A program made the position numbers and the translations under genes. A stretch of DNA of 34,404 bases from Bifidobacterium amazonense (lineage in GTDB: Bacteria > Actinomycetota > Actinomycetes > Actinomycetales > Bifidobacteriaceae), in NCBI RefSeq assembly GCF_018555435.2, contig NZ_JAFEJT020000033.1, forward strand, positions 1 to 34,404, read 5' to 3'. Shown here piece after piece: positions 24,684 to 34,404 of this stretch (position 1 is its first letter; every line of letters begins with the position of its first letter). The notes under the pieces were generated by a model. The model made no database searches. It saw nothing but the letters and a program-made list of their open reading frames with translations, and was not told the origin of the DNA.

Positions 24684-27017
24684 CTACTCCTGCATCTTGC
24701 GCAGTCGCGGCTCCTGCGACTCCTTGGTGCCGGTGATGCGGTACACGTCGAACACGCCGTCGATCTTGCGCACGGCGGCCAGCAGGCGGCTCAGATGCTG
24801 CGGGTCGGCCATTTCGAAGCTGAACTGGCTGATCGCGACGCGGTCGCGGCCGGTGGTCTGCGAACCGGAGATGATGTTGACGCCGTGGTCGGCGAGCACG
24901 CGGGTCACGTCGGAGAGCAGGTGCTGGCGGTCGAGCGCCTCCACCTGGATCTTGACCATGAACAGGCCCTTGGTGCTGGTCCACTGCACGTCGACGACGC
25001 GTTCGGGCTGGCGGCGTTCGAGGTCGAGCATGTTCTGGCAGTCGGTGCGGTGCACCGAAACGCCCTGGTTGCGCGTGATGAAGCCGATGATCTTGTCGCC
25101 GGGCACGGGCATGCAGCAGCGTGCGAGCTTGACCCACACGTCGCCCACGCCCTTGACGGACACGCCGAGCGAGCTCGTGGTCTTCTTCGCGGATTCGACC
25201 TGGCGCAGCGGCAGGGCCTCCTGCTCCACCTCCTCGTCGACCTCGTCGCTGCCGGCGTCCTTGACGAGATGCGCGATGACGTTCTGTGTGGAGATCTGAC
25301 CGTCGCCGATGGCCGCGAACAGGTTGTCGACGCCGGAGCAGTTGAGCTCGTCGGCGACTCCGACCAGCGCGCCCGGTGTGAGCAGCGTGGCGATCGGCAG
25401 GTTGCGCTTGCGCATGGCGCGCGTCAGCTCGTCGCGACCCTCCTCGATCGCCTCGGTGCGCCGCTCCTTGGAGAACCACTGGCGGATCTTGTTGCGCGCC
25501 TTCGGGCTTTTGACGAAGCTCAGCCAGTCGCGCGAGGGGCCGGCCGTGTCGGATTTGGAGGTGAGCACCTCGACGGTGTCGCCGTTCTCGAGTTTGGTGT
25601 CGAGCGGCACGAGACGGCCGTTGACGCGCGCGCCCATCGTGCGGTGGCCGACCTCGGTGTGCACGGCGTATGCGAAGTCGACGGGGGTGGCGTCGGCCGG
25701 CAGGGAGACGATCTTGCCCTTCGGCGTGAACACGTACACTTCGGCCGCGCCGAGATCCTCCTTGAGCGATCCGAGGAACTCCTTGGAGTCGGGCGTCTCG
25801 CTCGTCCAGTCGGCCAGCTGTTGGATCCACTTGAGGTTGTCGGCCTCGCTCAGCTCCTGGTTGTCGTTTTCGCCGCGCTTGAGATCGGACTTGTCCGGCG
25901 AGCTCAGCGCGCGTCCGGCCTGACCGTTCGCCTTGTACTTCCAGTGCGCGGCGATGCCGAATTCGGCGCGACGGTGCATGTCCCAGGTACGGATCTGGAT
26001 TTCGACCGGCTTGCCGCCCGGGCCCACGACCGTCGTGTGCAGCGACTGGTACATGTTGAGCTTCGGCATGGCGATGTAGTCCTTGAAGCGTCCGGGGACC
26101 GGGCTCCACCGCGCATGCACCGCGCCGAGCGCGGCATAGCAGTCCTGGATCGTGTCGACGATGATGCGCACGCCGACCAGATCGTAGATATTGGAGAAAT
26201 CGTGCCCGCGCACGATCATCTTCTGGTAGATCGAGAAGTAGTCCTTCGGCCGTCCGGTCACGTACGCCTTGATGTGCTGCGCGCCCAGGTCCTCGTTGAT
26301 CTCGGCGAGGATCTGCTTGAGGTACACGTTGCGCTGGCCGGCGCGGCGCGCCACGAGCACGACGATCTCGTTGTAGATCTTCGGGTAGAGCACCTTGAAG
26401 CTGAGCTCCTCGAGCTCGGTCTTGATGGCGTTCATGCCGAGCCGGTTGGCCAGCGGCGCGTACACGTCGAGCGTCTCGCGCGCCTTCTTCTGCGCGCCGG
26501 ACGTCTTCACGTAGCGCCAGGTGCGCGCGTTGTGCACACGGTCGGCGAGCTTGACGACGAGCACGCGCACGTCGCGGCTCATCGCGACGACCATCTTGCG
26601 GATCGTCTCGGCCTGCGCCGAGTCGCCGTACTCCATTTTGCTCAGCTTGGTCACGCCGTCGACGAGTCCGGTGACGGTGTCGCCGAACTCGGCGCGGCAC
26701 TGGTCGAGCGTGTAGTCGGTGTCCTCGACGGTGTCGTGCAGAAGGCCGGCCGCGACGACGAGCGGTCCCATGCCGAGATCGGCGAGGATCTGCGCGACGG
26801 CGAGCGGGTGGATGATGTACGGCTCGCCGGACTTGCGCCGCTGCGGCGCGTGCTGCGTGACCGCGCGGCGGTAGGCGCGTTCGAGGATGGACAGGTCCTC
26901 CTGCGGATGGTGCGCCCGGCACGATTCGACGATCGGCTTGAGGGGGTTGAGCGGATCGTCGCTGATTTCACAACCCAACATGCGTGCCGCGCTATAGTCG
27001 CCTTCAGCGTTAGCCAT
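24684..27017 (-). CDS. rel: Bifunctional (p)ppGpp synthetase/hydrolase, Rel/SpoT family
   Basis: The stringent-response enzyme, 777 aa. The N-terminal HD hydrolase has H70, H94-D95 and E98-D99 in HDTVEDT, and D159 in LADRVHN, all intact. The synthetase domain has [13 protein letters not shown] (255-267), [10 protein letters not shown] (310-319) and the YQSLHTTV and EIQIRT segments. A TGS domain (EVYVFTPKG), a zinc-finger/helical region with RCCMPVPGD and a C-terminal ACT domain follow, as in long ribosome-associated Rel proteins. Both activities are therefore predicted. The His usually found in GRPKH is Asp here. The start ATG at 27017 has AGGAG nine bases upstream. It stands between dut and ppiB on the same strand. 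Confidence 0.96.
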   Translation of the reverse strand: MANAEGDYSAARMLGCEISDDPLNPLKPIVESCRAHHPQEDLSILERAYRRAVTQHAPQRRKSGEPYIIHPLAVAQILADLGMGPLVVAAGLLHDTVEDTDYTLDQCRAEFGDTVTGLVDGVTKLSKMEYGDSAQAETIRKMVVAMSRDVRVLVVKLADRVHNARTWRYVKTSGAQKKARETLDVYAPLANRLGMNAIKTELEELSFKVLYPKIYNEIVVLVARRAGQRNVYLKQILAEINEDLGAQHIKAYVTGRPKDYFSIYQKMIVRGHDFSNIYDLVGVRIIVDTIQDCYAALGAVHARWSPVPGRFKDYIAMPKLNMYQSLHTTVVGPGGKPVEIQIRTWDMHRRAEFGIAAHWKYKANGQAGRALSSPDKSDLKRGENDNQELSEADNLKWIQQLADWTSETPDSKEFLGSLKEDLGAAEVYVFTPKGKIVSLPADATPVDFAYAVHTEVGHRTMGARVNGRLVPLDTKLENGDTVEVLTSKSDTAGPSRDWLSFVKSPKARNKIRQWFSKERRTEAIEEGRDELTRAMRKRNLPIATLLTPGALVGVADELNCSGVDNLFAAIGDGQISTQNVIAHLVKDAGSDEVDEEVEQEALPLRQVESAKKTTSSLGVSVKGVGDVWVKLARCCMPVPGDKIIGFITRNQGVSVHRTDCQNMLDLERRQPERVVDVQWTSTKGLFMVKIQVEALDRQHLLSDVTRVLADHGVNIISGSQTTGRDRVAISQFSFEMADPQHLSRLLAAVRKIDGVFDVYRITGTKESQEPRLRKMQE

Positions 27018-27096
27018 GATCCACCTCTCCTCGTGTGATGAGTAGTATCCTACCTCGTTTGCCGCCGCGGACGCGCGCCCCGTTCCGCCCCTGTCC

Positions 27097-27575
<479 letters not shown>

Positions 27576-27576
<1 letters not shown>

Positions 27577-27869
27577 CAGGCGGCGCACTCCTTGCACACC
27601 GGCTGGCCGTCGTCGGTGGTGTAGGCGAGCTGGCTGCGGTGCTTGACCAGATAGCATTCGGAGCAGATGAACTCGTCGCCCTGCATCGGGATGACGGTCA
27701 CCGAGGCGTCCTCGTTGCTCAGGTCCGCACCGGGCAGCTCATAGTCCTCGGCGATGGCGTTCTCGTCGTCGTCGATGTCGCTGGAGGTGTTCTGCGATCC
27801 CTTGCCGAGCGCCTGCAGCGACTCCTCGTCCTCGTCCTTGTTACGAGGGGAATCGTAATCCTGAGCCAT
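27576..27869 (-). CDS. DUF4193 family protein
   Basis: A small acidic actinobacterial protein of 97 aa and unknown function. It has the family pattern: an Asp/Glu-rich N-terminal half with ELPGADLSNEDASV, then a C-terminal probable zinc site with C69, C72, C92 and C95 (CSEC and CKEC) around HRSQLA. ATG at 27869 is supported by AAAGGA six bases upstream. It overlaps dut by 4 bases and is divergent from sepH, with which it shares a 148-base promoter gap. Confidence 0.92.
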
Positions 27870-28017
27870 CGTGATCCTTTCTCGAATGTGGTTCTTCTGC
27901 GCCATAGGATACATGACTTTTGCCCGGCTTAGGATACGCGGGTCGAAATACTCGTAAAATACGACGCGTAAGGCACAATGGATACGGTAATACTCGATGA
28001 GGGAAAGTGGTGCGCAT

Positions 28018-29103
28018 ATGCCTGAAAATCCGCTGGAGCAAGCCCGATTCGACCATGTCGACGGGACCGGCGACCTGGTGTTTTCGGCCGGGGGCCTGCG
28101 GTTCGCCGTCACCGTCGACGACACGCTGGAGCGCGCCATTCTCGAGGCCAAGCAGATCCGCTCCGAATCGCAGCGCCGGCAGCCGCAGAACGTGAGCACG
28201 CTGCCGATCTCGCAGATCCAGTCGCTGATCCGCGCCGGCGCGGATCCTGCGCGCGTCGCGGAACGCTACAACCTGAGCGAGGCGCTGGTCAGGCGCTTCT
28301 CGTCCGCGGTGGAGACGGAGAAGCAGTATGCGATCGAGCAGTTCCTGACCGTCCCGGCACCCAAGGAGAGCCACATGCGCACGGTCGCCGAACTGATCGA
28401 GCGCACGCTCGCCTCGGCGCGCATCGGCATGGAGACGCTCAACTGGCAGGCCACGCGGCGCGGACTCGAACCGTGGCGGATCACCGCGCGGTTCATGTCG
28501 TCCGGGCATGCGGTGCGCGCCGAATGGACGTGGAACATGCACGACAACGCGGTGGTGTGCCTCAACTCGGCGGCCAAGAAGCTGCTCGGCGAGCAGAACC
28601 TCGGCGCGCAGGGGTCTCCCCTGCCGGCCGACGAGGACGACGACGGGTTCGCGATCGAGCTGAACCTGCCCGGCGATTCGATTCGTTCGGCGCGCATCGA
28701 ACGCGCGGTGTCGGCATGGAACGGCGCTGCGCAGAACGATGCGGGCGAGACGTCCGGCATGTCCGCGGGCACGGCGGCCGGTTCCGCGCCCGTCGTCCCG
28801 GCCATCTCCCCCATCGCCGCGCCGGGCGCCGTGGCGGCCGCGCCGGATGCCCCGTCCCCGGCCACGTCGGACGGGCCGGCAGGCACGGCCGTGCAGCCCG
28901 CGACGTCATCGAACGCGGCCGCGACGAATCCGCTCCGGACCGATCAGGCCGACGAGACGCCGGACGCAGCGGACGGAACCGCCGTCCACGGCGACGGCGC
29001 CGCGAACGAAACCCAGCAGCAGACGCCGCAGACCAAGCCGGCCAAGCGCCGTTCGGGCCGTTCGGCGGTGCCGACGTGGGACGAGATCCTGTTCGGCGAG
29101 TGA
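28018..29103 (+). CDS. sepH: SepH-like cell division protein (DUF3071)
   Basis: SepH is an actinobacterial protein that binds FtsZ and promotes its assembly and bundling at the septum. The 361-aa protein has the N-terminal DUF3071 domain (about 15-185) with a helix-turn-helix-like stretch at about 61-95 (LPISQIQSLIRAGADPARVA). A low-complexity Ala/Pro/Thr/Asp linker of about 100 residues follows. The protein ends with the conserved short motif PTWDEILFGE at the very C terminus, which is diagnostic for the family. ATG at 28018 is preferred, with GGGAAAG about 11 bases upstream; an in-frame ATG at 27997 has none. The gene is convergent with the phosphatase, 25 bases apart. Confidence 0.9.
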   Translation: MPENPLEQARFDHVDGTGDLVFSAGGLRFAVTVDDTLERAILEAKQIRSESQRRQPQNVSTLPISQIQSLIRAGADPARVAERYNLSEALVRRFSSAVETEKQYAIEQFLTVPAPKESHMRTVAELIERTLASARIGMETLNWQATRRGLEPWRITARFMSSGHAVRAEWTWNMHDNAVVCLNSAAKKLLGEQNLGAQGSPLPADEDDDGFAIELNLPGDSIRSARIERAVSAWNGAAQNDAGETSGMSAGTAAGSAPVVPAISPIAAPGAVAAAPDAPSPATSDGPAGTAVQPATSSNAAATNPLRTDQADETPDAADGTAVHGDGAANETQQQTPQTKPAKRRSGRSAVPTWDEILFGE

Positions 29104-29128
29104 CCGGCGTCTTGCCCGGGGCCTCGGC

Positions 29129-30376
29129 CTATGCCACGTCGATCAGGCAGGGGATGTCGGATTCCATCATGCTTTGCGAGCCGTGCACGCTCGGCAGATG
29201 CGTGGCCTTGTCCGACTGGGTGCGCGAGTCGACGATGGTGACCGACTCGCCGGCGGCGACCAACACGTCGCCGAGCATCGGGCGCACGCGGTCGTCGACC
29301 GGGCCGAACAGTCCCTGCGCGATCGCCTCGTCGCGCGTACGCACCAGCGCGAGTCCGCCCAATCGTTCACGCCATCGATGCGCGATGTCCCCGGCCGGCT
29401 CGTCCTCCTCCGCATAGAGCATGAGCGCGCGCGGCTCGCCGCCGACCACGCGCACGCCGCGGCTCAGCTGCGGTTCTTCGGCGATGTCGATGCGCTGCTC
29501 CGGATCGGCCATGATCATGCCGTGGTCGGCGGTGACCACGATGAGCGTGCCGCGCGGCGCGTTGCGTTTCAGGGCCGCCAGCTGCGCGTCGATGCGTTCG
29601 AACACGCCGATCCACTTGTCCGAGTCCCACCCGTAGGAGTGGCCGATCTTGTCCGCGTCGCGGATGTACAGGTACGTCAGTCCCGGCGTCTTCGCGGACT
29701 CGCAGGCGGCGAGCAGACGGTCGCGCGGCGTGACGCCGCCGATGTAGGCGGGACCGCGCAACGCCGCCTCGGTCAGCGGCGAATCCTTGAACTTCGGCAG
29801 GCCGCAGCTGGTGACGCGCACATCGCGCAGTGCAAGCCGTTCGAAGACGGTGGGCTGGCGCTGCAGATCGGACGGCGGGATCGCGTCGGTGAACTGGATG
29901 AGCTGCGACAGTTTGCCCGTGACCGGATTGAGCTGCGTGTATCCGGCCATGCCGGTCAGGCCCGGGCAGGTGCCGGTGCCGAACGTGGCCATCGCGGCGA
30001 CCGTCGTGCTGGGCGCGCAGGTCGCGATCGGCCGCTGATTGGCCGTCTCGTTCATCAGCGAGCGCAGGTAGGGCGCGTGTCCGAGCCGCATGGCGAGGTT
30101 CCAGTAGCCGAGTCCGTCGACGAGCACGACGATGGCGCTGGTCGCGTCGGGCAGTCCGAGCGCGCGTTGCAGCGCGGCGGGATCGTGGTGGACGGCGGTG
30201 CCGATCGGATGACCGATGGCGGCGGATGCGGCCGGCAGGATGGCGGACAGGTGCAGCGCTCCCCCGCGCGCGCCGCCGGCCGTATCGCCGGCCGTATCAT
30301 CGGCCGCGCCGTCCCCGTATCGCGCCGTCGGCGTCAGGCCCAGCAGTTCGCTCATCTCCGGTACATCCACACTCAT
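29129..30376 (-). CDS. Alkaline phosphatase / nucleotide pyrophosphatase superfamily protein
   Basis: A predicted metal-dependent phosphodiesterase or phosphatase of 415 aa. Superfamily residues are visible: D87 in VLVDGLGY, the nucleophilic Thr in APSTTV (124 or 125), D and H in DKIGHSYG, DH in TADHGM and a last H in SVHGS. There is no signal peptide, so it probably acts in the cytoplasm on an unknown nucleotide or phospho-metabolite. Proteins of this type are often found near sepH in actinobacteria. Start choice: ATG 30376 has TTGAAT seven bases upstream as a possible -10 of a leaderless transcript; ATG 30385 is the alternative. It diverges from parC. Confidence 0.82.
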   Translation of the reverse strand: MSVDVPEMSELLGLTPTARYGDGAADDTAGDTAGGARGGALHLSAILPAASAAIGHPIGTAVHHDPAALQRALGLPDATSAIVVLVDGLGYWNLAMRLGHAPYLRSLMNETANQRPIATCAPSTTVAAMATFGTGTCPGLTGMAGYTQLNPVTGKLSQLIQFTDAIPPSDLQRQPTVFERLALRDVRVTSCGLPKFKDSPLTEAALRGPAYIGGVTPRDRLLAACESAKTPGLTYLYIRDADKIGHSYGWDSDKWIGVFERIDAQLAALKRNAPRGTLIVVTADHGMIMADPEQRIDIAEEPQLSRGVRVVGGEPRALMLYAEEDEPAGDIAHRWRERLGGLALVRTRDEAIAQGLFGPVDDRVRPMLGDVLVAAGESVTIVDSRTQSDKATHLPSVHGSQSMMESDIPCLIDVA

Positions 30377-30500
30377 GCGTCCCATTCAATCACTGCGGGG
30401 TGAACATTGCAGGGCGGGATCGTGGATGCGAACGGCCGCAAGGCAGACGCCGGGGCCCTCCCGCAACCCGGCCATCGCACGGATGTTCGTACGGGTCCGA

Positions 30501-30506
30501 TATCAT
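30501..30506 (+). promoter_or_regulatory. Candidate parC -10
   Basis: TATCAT lies 53 bases before the parC ATG within GATATCATGG. No TTGACA-like -35 is found at 17 bases. Confidence 0.35.
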
Positions 30507-30559
30507 GGTCCGGTTATTCCGTTCGTCCATCCGCAATCGACCAGTGGGAGCGCGCACGC

Positions 30560-33283
30560 ATGGCATCACATCGCAAGCCGGCATCAGCAGCCTATGACCT
30601 TCGCCAGGTCAAGGAGCATATCGTCGAAACGCCGTTGAACGAGGAGATGAGCAAGTCGTTCCTCGAATACGCGTATTCGGTGATCTATGCGCGCGCCCTG
30701 CCCGACGCGCGCGACGGCCTCAAGCCGGTGCAGCGTCGCATCGTCTATCAGATGGGCGAGATGAACCTGACGCCGGACCGTGCGTACATGAAGTCGGCGC
30801 GTGTGGTCGGCGAGGTGATGGGCAAGCTGCATCCGCACGGCGATTCGGCGATCTACGAGGCGATGGTGCGTCTGGCGCAGCCGTTCGCGATGCGCCTGCC
30901 GTTGGTGGACGGCCACGGCAATTTCGGCTCGCTCGACGACGGTCCGGCCGCCTCGCGTTATACGGAGGCCCGTCTCGCCCCGGCGGCGCTCGGCATGAAC
31001 GCGGACATCGACGAGGACACGGTCGATTTCACGCCGAACTACGACAACAAGCTCAAGGAGCCGACCGTGCTGCCGGCGGCGATCCCGAACCTGCTGGTCA
31101 ACGGCGGATCCGGCATCGCGGTGGGCATGGCCACGAACATGGCCACGCACAATCTGGGCGAGGTGGTCGCGGCGGCCAAGCATCTGATGAAGTATCCGAC
31201 CTCCTCGCTCGAGGAGCTGATGCGCTACGTGCCGGGCCCGGACTGGCCGGGCGGAGGCATCGTCATCGGCCGCGACGGCATCCGCGAGGCGTATGCGACC
31301 GGCCGCGGCACGCTCACCACGCGTTCGAAGACGCATATCGAGAACGTGACCGCGCGCAAGAAGGCGATCGTCGTGACCGAACTGCCGTTCATGGTGGGCC
31401 CCGAACGCGTGCTGGAGCGTATTTCCGAAGGTGTGAAGAACCGCAAGCTGGAGGGCATTTCGGGCGCCATCGACCTGACGGACCGTCATAACGGCACGCG
31501 TCTGGTGATCGAGGTGAAGACGGGTTTCGACCCGAACGCGGTGCTCGCGCAGCTGTTCCGTCACACGCCGCTGCAGGACAATTTCACGATCAACAACGTG
31601 GCGCTCGTGGACGGCCGCCCGCACACGATGGGGCTCAAGGAGCTGCTGCAGGTGTGGATCGACCACCGGCGCGTGGTGGTGCGCCGGCGCAGCGAGTTCC
31701 GCCGCAAGAAGGCGCTGGAGCGGCTGCATCTGGTCGAGGGCCTGCTGCTCGCGTTGATCGACATCGACGAGGTGATCCAGGTGATCCGCACGTCGGACGA
31801 CGCGGACGCGGCGAAGAGCCGCCTGATCGCGGTGTTCGACCTTGACGACATCCAGGCGCAGTACATCCTCGACCTGCGTCTGCGCAGGCTGACGAAGATG
31901 AGCCGCATCGAGCTGGAGGCGGAGCGCGACGACCTCAAGCAGCGCATCGAGGAGCTGGAGCGCATCCTCGCCTCCGACAAGGAGCTGGATCGCGTGGTGG
32001 TGCGCGAGATGGACGCTGCGGTCAAGACGTACGGTTCGCCGCGTCGCACCGTGCTGCTCGACGAGGGCGAGGACGGCACGCTGACGCCGGTGACGGCGCA
32101 CGGCGACGACGGCGCGTCCACGGCCGCGTTGGAGGCGGCGCGCACGGCGACGACCCTGTCGTCCGCGGCGGCCGACGTGGCTGCGGCGGCAGCGGCCGCG
32201 AAGAAGGCCGGCGAGGAGAACGCCACGGCCGCCGCATTGCAGATCGACGACGAGCCGTGCGTGGTGATGCTCAGCGCGTCCGGTCTGATCGCGCGCACGT
32301 CGCCCGCCGCGTGGGACGTGTGGGAGTCGCGTTCCGCGGCTGACGCACGCAGGTCGGACGATCAGATCACGTCGATCTTCCGTACGACGACGCGTTCGTC
32401 GTACGGTCTGATCACGTCGGCCGGACGTCTGGTGCTCGCGCATGCGGTCGAACTGCCGGCGCTGCCCGCGGCCGAGACGTTGGGCACGACGGGCGGCATC
32501 CGTGCGAACGAACTGCTGTCGCTGACGGAAAGCACGGAACCGGTGCCCGGCGAGCGCGTGGTCGCGGCCGTGGCGATGGCCGGCACGTTGAACGGCGTGG
32601 AGTCGCCGGAGGGTTCGGCCGGACCGGATGGCGCGGTGCCCGCTCCCCTGGCGATCGGCACGCGCGGCGGCGTGGTCAAGCGGTGGAACCGCGAGTCGCC
32701 CACGACGATGGATTCGTGGAACGTGATCGATCTGAAGGACGGCGACGAGGTGCTGTTCGCGGCCGATGCGGCCGACGACGATCGGCTCGTGTTCGTCTCG
32801 TCCGATTCGTCGCTGCTCACGTTCGAGGCGTCCAACGTGCGTCCGCAGGGCCGTACGGCCGGCGGCATGGCCGGCATCCGACTGGCCGAGGGCTGCTCGG
32901 CGATCTCGTTCAACGTGGTGCCGGCGGGCCGGATCGCGTGGACCGGCGGCGACGGCGAGGACGGTGGCGATATTGACGTGTCGAACGCTTCGGGTGCCGT
33001 GGTGCTCACGGTGGCGGGCGACAAGGACGCGCTGCCCGGTACGGAGAACGGCTGCGCTAAGGTGACGCCGTTCGAACTGTATCCGACCAAGGGCCGCGGC
33101 ACGGGCGGCGTGCGCTCGCAGCGCTTCCTCAAGGGCCAGAACACGCTGTTGCTCGCCTGGGTGGGCGCCTACCCGCTGCACGCCTCCACCGAGGCCGGCT
33201 CCCCGGTGGAGCTGCCAGATCCTGATACGCGTCGCGACGGTTCCGGCGTTGATCTGGCGGCGCCGATCGCGTTCGTCGGGTAG
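30560..33283 (+). CDS. parC: DNA topoisomerase IV subunit A
   Basis: The DNA-cleaving subunit of topoisomerase IV, which unlinks daughter chromosomes together with ParE (not in this window). The 907-aa protein has the quinolone-resistance region [10 protein letters not shown] with S96 and E100, and the catalytic Y134 in SRYTE. A coiled-coil stretch (about 445-485) precedes a C-terminal beta-pinwheel. No intact GyrA box (QRRGGKG) is seen, only degenerate GRTAGG and KGRGTGG, which favours ParC over GyrA. An Ala-rich insertion at about 514-560 links the two halves. Start ATG 30560 has GGGAG nine bases upstream. S96/E100 are the quinolone-sensitive residue types. The region 33284-33542 after it shows no clear terminator. 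Confidence 0.92.
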   Translation: MASHRKPASAAYDLRQVKEHIVETPLNEEMSKSFLEYAYSVIYARALPDARDGLKPVQRRIVYQMGEMNLTPDRAYMKSARVVGEVMGKLHPHGDSAIYEAMVRLAQPFAMRLPLVDGHGNFGSLDDGPAASRYTEARLAPAALGMNADIDEDTVDFTPNYDNKLKEPTVLPAAIPNLLVNGGSGIAVGMATNMATHNLGEVVAAAKHLMKYPTSSLEELMRYVPGPDWPGGGIVIGRDGIREAYATGRGTLTTRSKTHIENVTARKKAIVVTELPFMVGPERVLERISEGVKNRKLEGISGAIDLTDRHNGTRLVIEVKTGFDPNAVLAQLFRHTPLQDNFTINNVALVDGRPHTMGLKELLQVWIDHRRVVVRRRSEFRRKKALERLHLVEGLLLALIDIDEVIQVIRTSDDADAAKSRLIAVFDLDDIQAQYILDLRLRRLTKMSRIELEAERDDLKQRIEELERILASDKELDRVVVREMDAAVKTYGSPRRTVLLDEGEDGTLTPVTAHGDDGASTAALEAARTATTLSSAAADVAAAAAAAKKAGEENATAAALQIDDEPCVVMLSASGLIARTSPAAWDVWESRSAADARRSDDQITSIFRTTTRSSYGLITSAGRLVLAHAVELPALPAAETLGTTGGIRANELLSLTESTEPVPGERVVAAVAMAGTLNGVESPEGSAGPDGAVPAPLAIGTRGGVVKRWNRESPTTMDSWNVIDLKDGDEVLFAADAADDDRLVFVSSDSSLLTFEASNVRPQGRTAGGMAGIRLAEGCSAISFNVVPAGRIAWTGGDGEDGGDIDVSNASGAVVLTVAGDKDALPGTENGCAKVTPFELYPTKGRGTGGVRSQRFLKGQNTLLLAWVGAYPLHASTEAGSPVELPDPDTRRDGSGVDLAAPIAFVG

Positions 33284-33542
33284 CGGGGTTCGGATGATTG
33301 ATTGTACAGGGCTGGGCTGTTCGCGTGGTGCGGATTGTGCGGACGGCGCTGCCCCGTGCAACCCACGTGAAGCTGGGCGCTCTTTCGCTGTCCTCTTCTT
33401 CCCTCTTTGCCATGGTTACCGATCAGGCCCCACAACACACGGTGCAGAACATCCGCTAATTGCAATTCGTTAATTGCAGGACGCGCTGGCCTACGAAGCG
33501 GTCGGTCCTCTTACGTGGTGCGAGAGTACTATGCCGATGTCG

Positions 33543-34404
33543 TCAGGGTTCGTCTTGTTCGCCGTGCTTCATGATCACACCGACGTCGTGGGGCACGGGC
33601 AAGGCCGGGTCTACGAATGGAGTGTTGCCGTAGGTGTGTGCGAGCGCCGTGCGGAAATCGGTTGGGGTGAGCGACGTGCGTTTCTTGAACTGTTTCATGA
33701 AGTTCCGCTTGTCGTTGAAGTATGCATATTTCGCTACGGTGCCGATCGGCAGTTTCGTGTGAATGAGCAGCGCCTTCGCCGTTTCGATGCGCAGATCGAT
33801 GAGGTAGTCGCGCATCGTCGTGCCATGCTCGCGTTTGAATAGCCGGTTGAGATAGTCCGGGTTCATGACGAAATGGTCGGCCACGTCCGCGACGGTCAGT
33901 TTGGCTGACATGTTCGTCCTGATCCATTCGATGACCGGCGCGGTCTTGGCGCTGTCGGTTTTCGTCCGGGCCAAGGAGCTGAGATAGTCGTCGCTCAGTT
34001 CGATGAGCAGGGCGGCCGTCAGCAGGTCGTTCTCCCGTTGCGTGTACCGGTATACGTTGGCGCAGGACAGCACCATGCGCGCGGTCACCAGCACGCGTTT
34101 CATGTTGTATATCGCGAACCGTTCCGGAATAATGCAGATGCCGTCGACTTCGGGGCAGTATTCCTTGCGTCGGATGCGTTGCAGCGTGTCCGGTTGGACG
34201 GGGACGGCGGAAGACGTCTGTTGGGCCGGCACGGCCGTTTCGCGTGGTTTCCAGTCCGCCAGGAAATGTATCCACAGGAAGTCGACGTTCTCTCCGGTTC
34301 TTCCGGTGCCCCATACCGTGATGTTCGGTGGCAGCAGCACGCAGGACGAGGGCGAGACGCGCAGGCTTCGCTCGTGTGAGGGATCGTCGGCAAGATGGTA
34401 CACG
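33543..34404 (-). CDS. AraC-family transcriptional regulator, 5' end beyond window
   Basis: At least 286 residues are readable. The N-terminal part has a cupin-like arabinose-binding-style pattern (SCVLLPPNITVWG, then DFLWIHF) that normally begins further upstream, so the gene is taken as cut by the window edge, although a GTG at 34403 would technically open it. The C-terminal AraC/XylS DNA-binding domain with two helix-turn-helices is clear (about residues 165-255: LTVADVADHF...LNRLFKREHG, and IGTVAKYAYFNDKRNFMKQF). AraC regulators of this form usually sense sugars or related ligands and control neighbouring uptake genes; that neighbour would be outside the window. It is convergent with parC. 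Its base composition is lower in G+C than parC. Confidence 0.9.
   Translation of the reverse strand, partial: VYHLADDPSHERSLRVSPSSCVLLPPNITVWGTGRTGENVDFLWIHFLADWKPRETAVPAQQTSSAVPVQPDTLQRIRRKEYCPEVDGICIIPERFAIYNMKRVLVTARMVLSCANVYRYTQRENDLLTAALLIELSDDYLSSLARTKTDSAKTAPVIEWIRTNMSAKLTVADVADHFVMNPDYLNRLFKREHGTTMRDYLIDLRIETAKALLIHTKLPIGTVAKYAYFNDKRNFMKQFKKRTSLTPTDFRTALAHTYGNTPFVDPALPVPHDVGVIMKHGEQDEP

Noticed and set aside
33456..33478. Direct repeat of TAATTGCA between parC and the AraC gene
   Set aside because: Two short copies in a locally A/T-rich spot, downstream of both convergent genes; no promoter or known site to attach it to.

Overview
The window is a G+C-rich actinobacterial chromosome segment, most likely Bifidobacterium or a close relative. 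The call rests on gene content and order: paired clpP genes next to clpX, a GTG-started trigger factor, the DUF3000-RNase D pair, pflB-pflA (formate branch of the bifid shunt), the small 'MGPY' protein, DUF4193-dut, sepH, a sepH-linked phosphatase and parC. It has one complete and one cut-off tRNA-Arg(ACG) gene and about 25 protein genes. I see no phage, insertion-sequence transposase or CRISPR array.

Layout. 1-126: tandem tRNA-Arg(ACG) on the minus strand. 369-3157: clpP1-clpP2-clpX, one minus-strand operon for the ClpXP protease. 3259-9601: an accessory block with a minus-strand operon (lipoprotein, peptidoglycan-binding membrane-fusion adaptor, ABC ATPase, MacB/FtsX-type permease) facing a plus-strand response regulator/histidine kinase pair. 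The 875-base gap between them carries an array of a repeated motif, roughly ATYGTGGGYRTARAC, in both orientations. 9723-12680: CLC-type anion transporter and trigger factor. 12734-14612: DUF3000 and RNase D. 14750-18153: pyruvate formate-lyase and its activase. 18259-21492: small MGPY protein, NAD synthetase, M20 amidohydrolase. 21811-23849: HAD phosphatase convergent with a CPBP membrane protease. 24089-27869: cyclophilin, Rel (p)ppGpp enzyme, dUTPase, DUF4193. 28018-33283: SepH, phosphatase, ParC. 33543-end: an AraC-type regulator whose 5' end lies beyond the window.

The housekeeping genes cover protein quality control (trigger factor, ClpXP, cyclophilin), fermentation and NAD supply (Pfl, NadE), stress signalling (Rel), nucleotide hygiene (Dut) and chromosome segregation/division (SepH, ParC). 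The accessory block looks like a sensed and regulated export or self-protection system: an intramembrane-type kinase and LuxR-type regulator, a divergent MacB-like ABC system with a wall-binding adaptor and a Cys-containing lipoprotein, and a motif array between them that could be the operator. It separates clc-tig from clpP-clpX and is visibly less G+C-rich in samples, so it may be an insertion.

The items I rate most worth checking are the motif array and its nested stem-loops, the four-gene wall-binding export system, a Ser in place of the hydrophobic residue in the ClpP-docking tripeptide of ClpX, a histidine kinase lacking a clear D-box, a CLC protein lacking the internal proton glutamate, a CRP/FNR-like palindrome upstream of pflB, and several start codons that seem to be transcribed without a leader.
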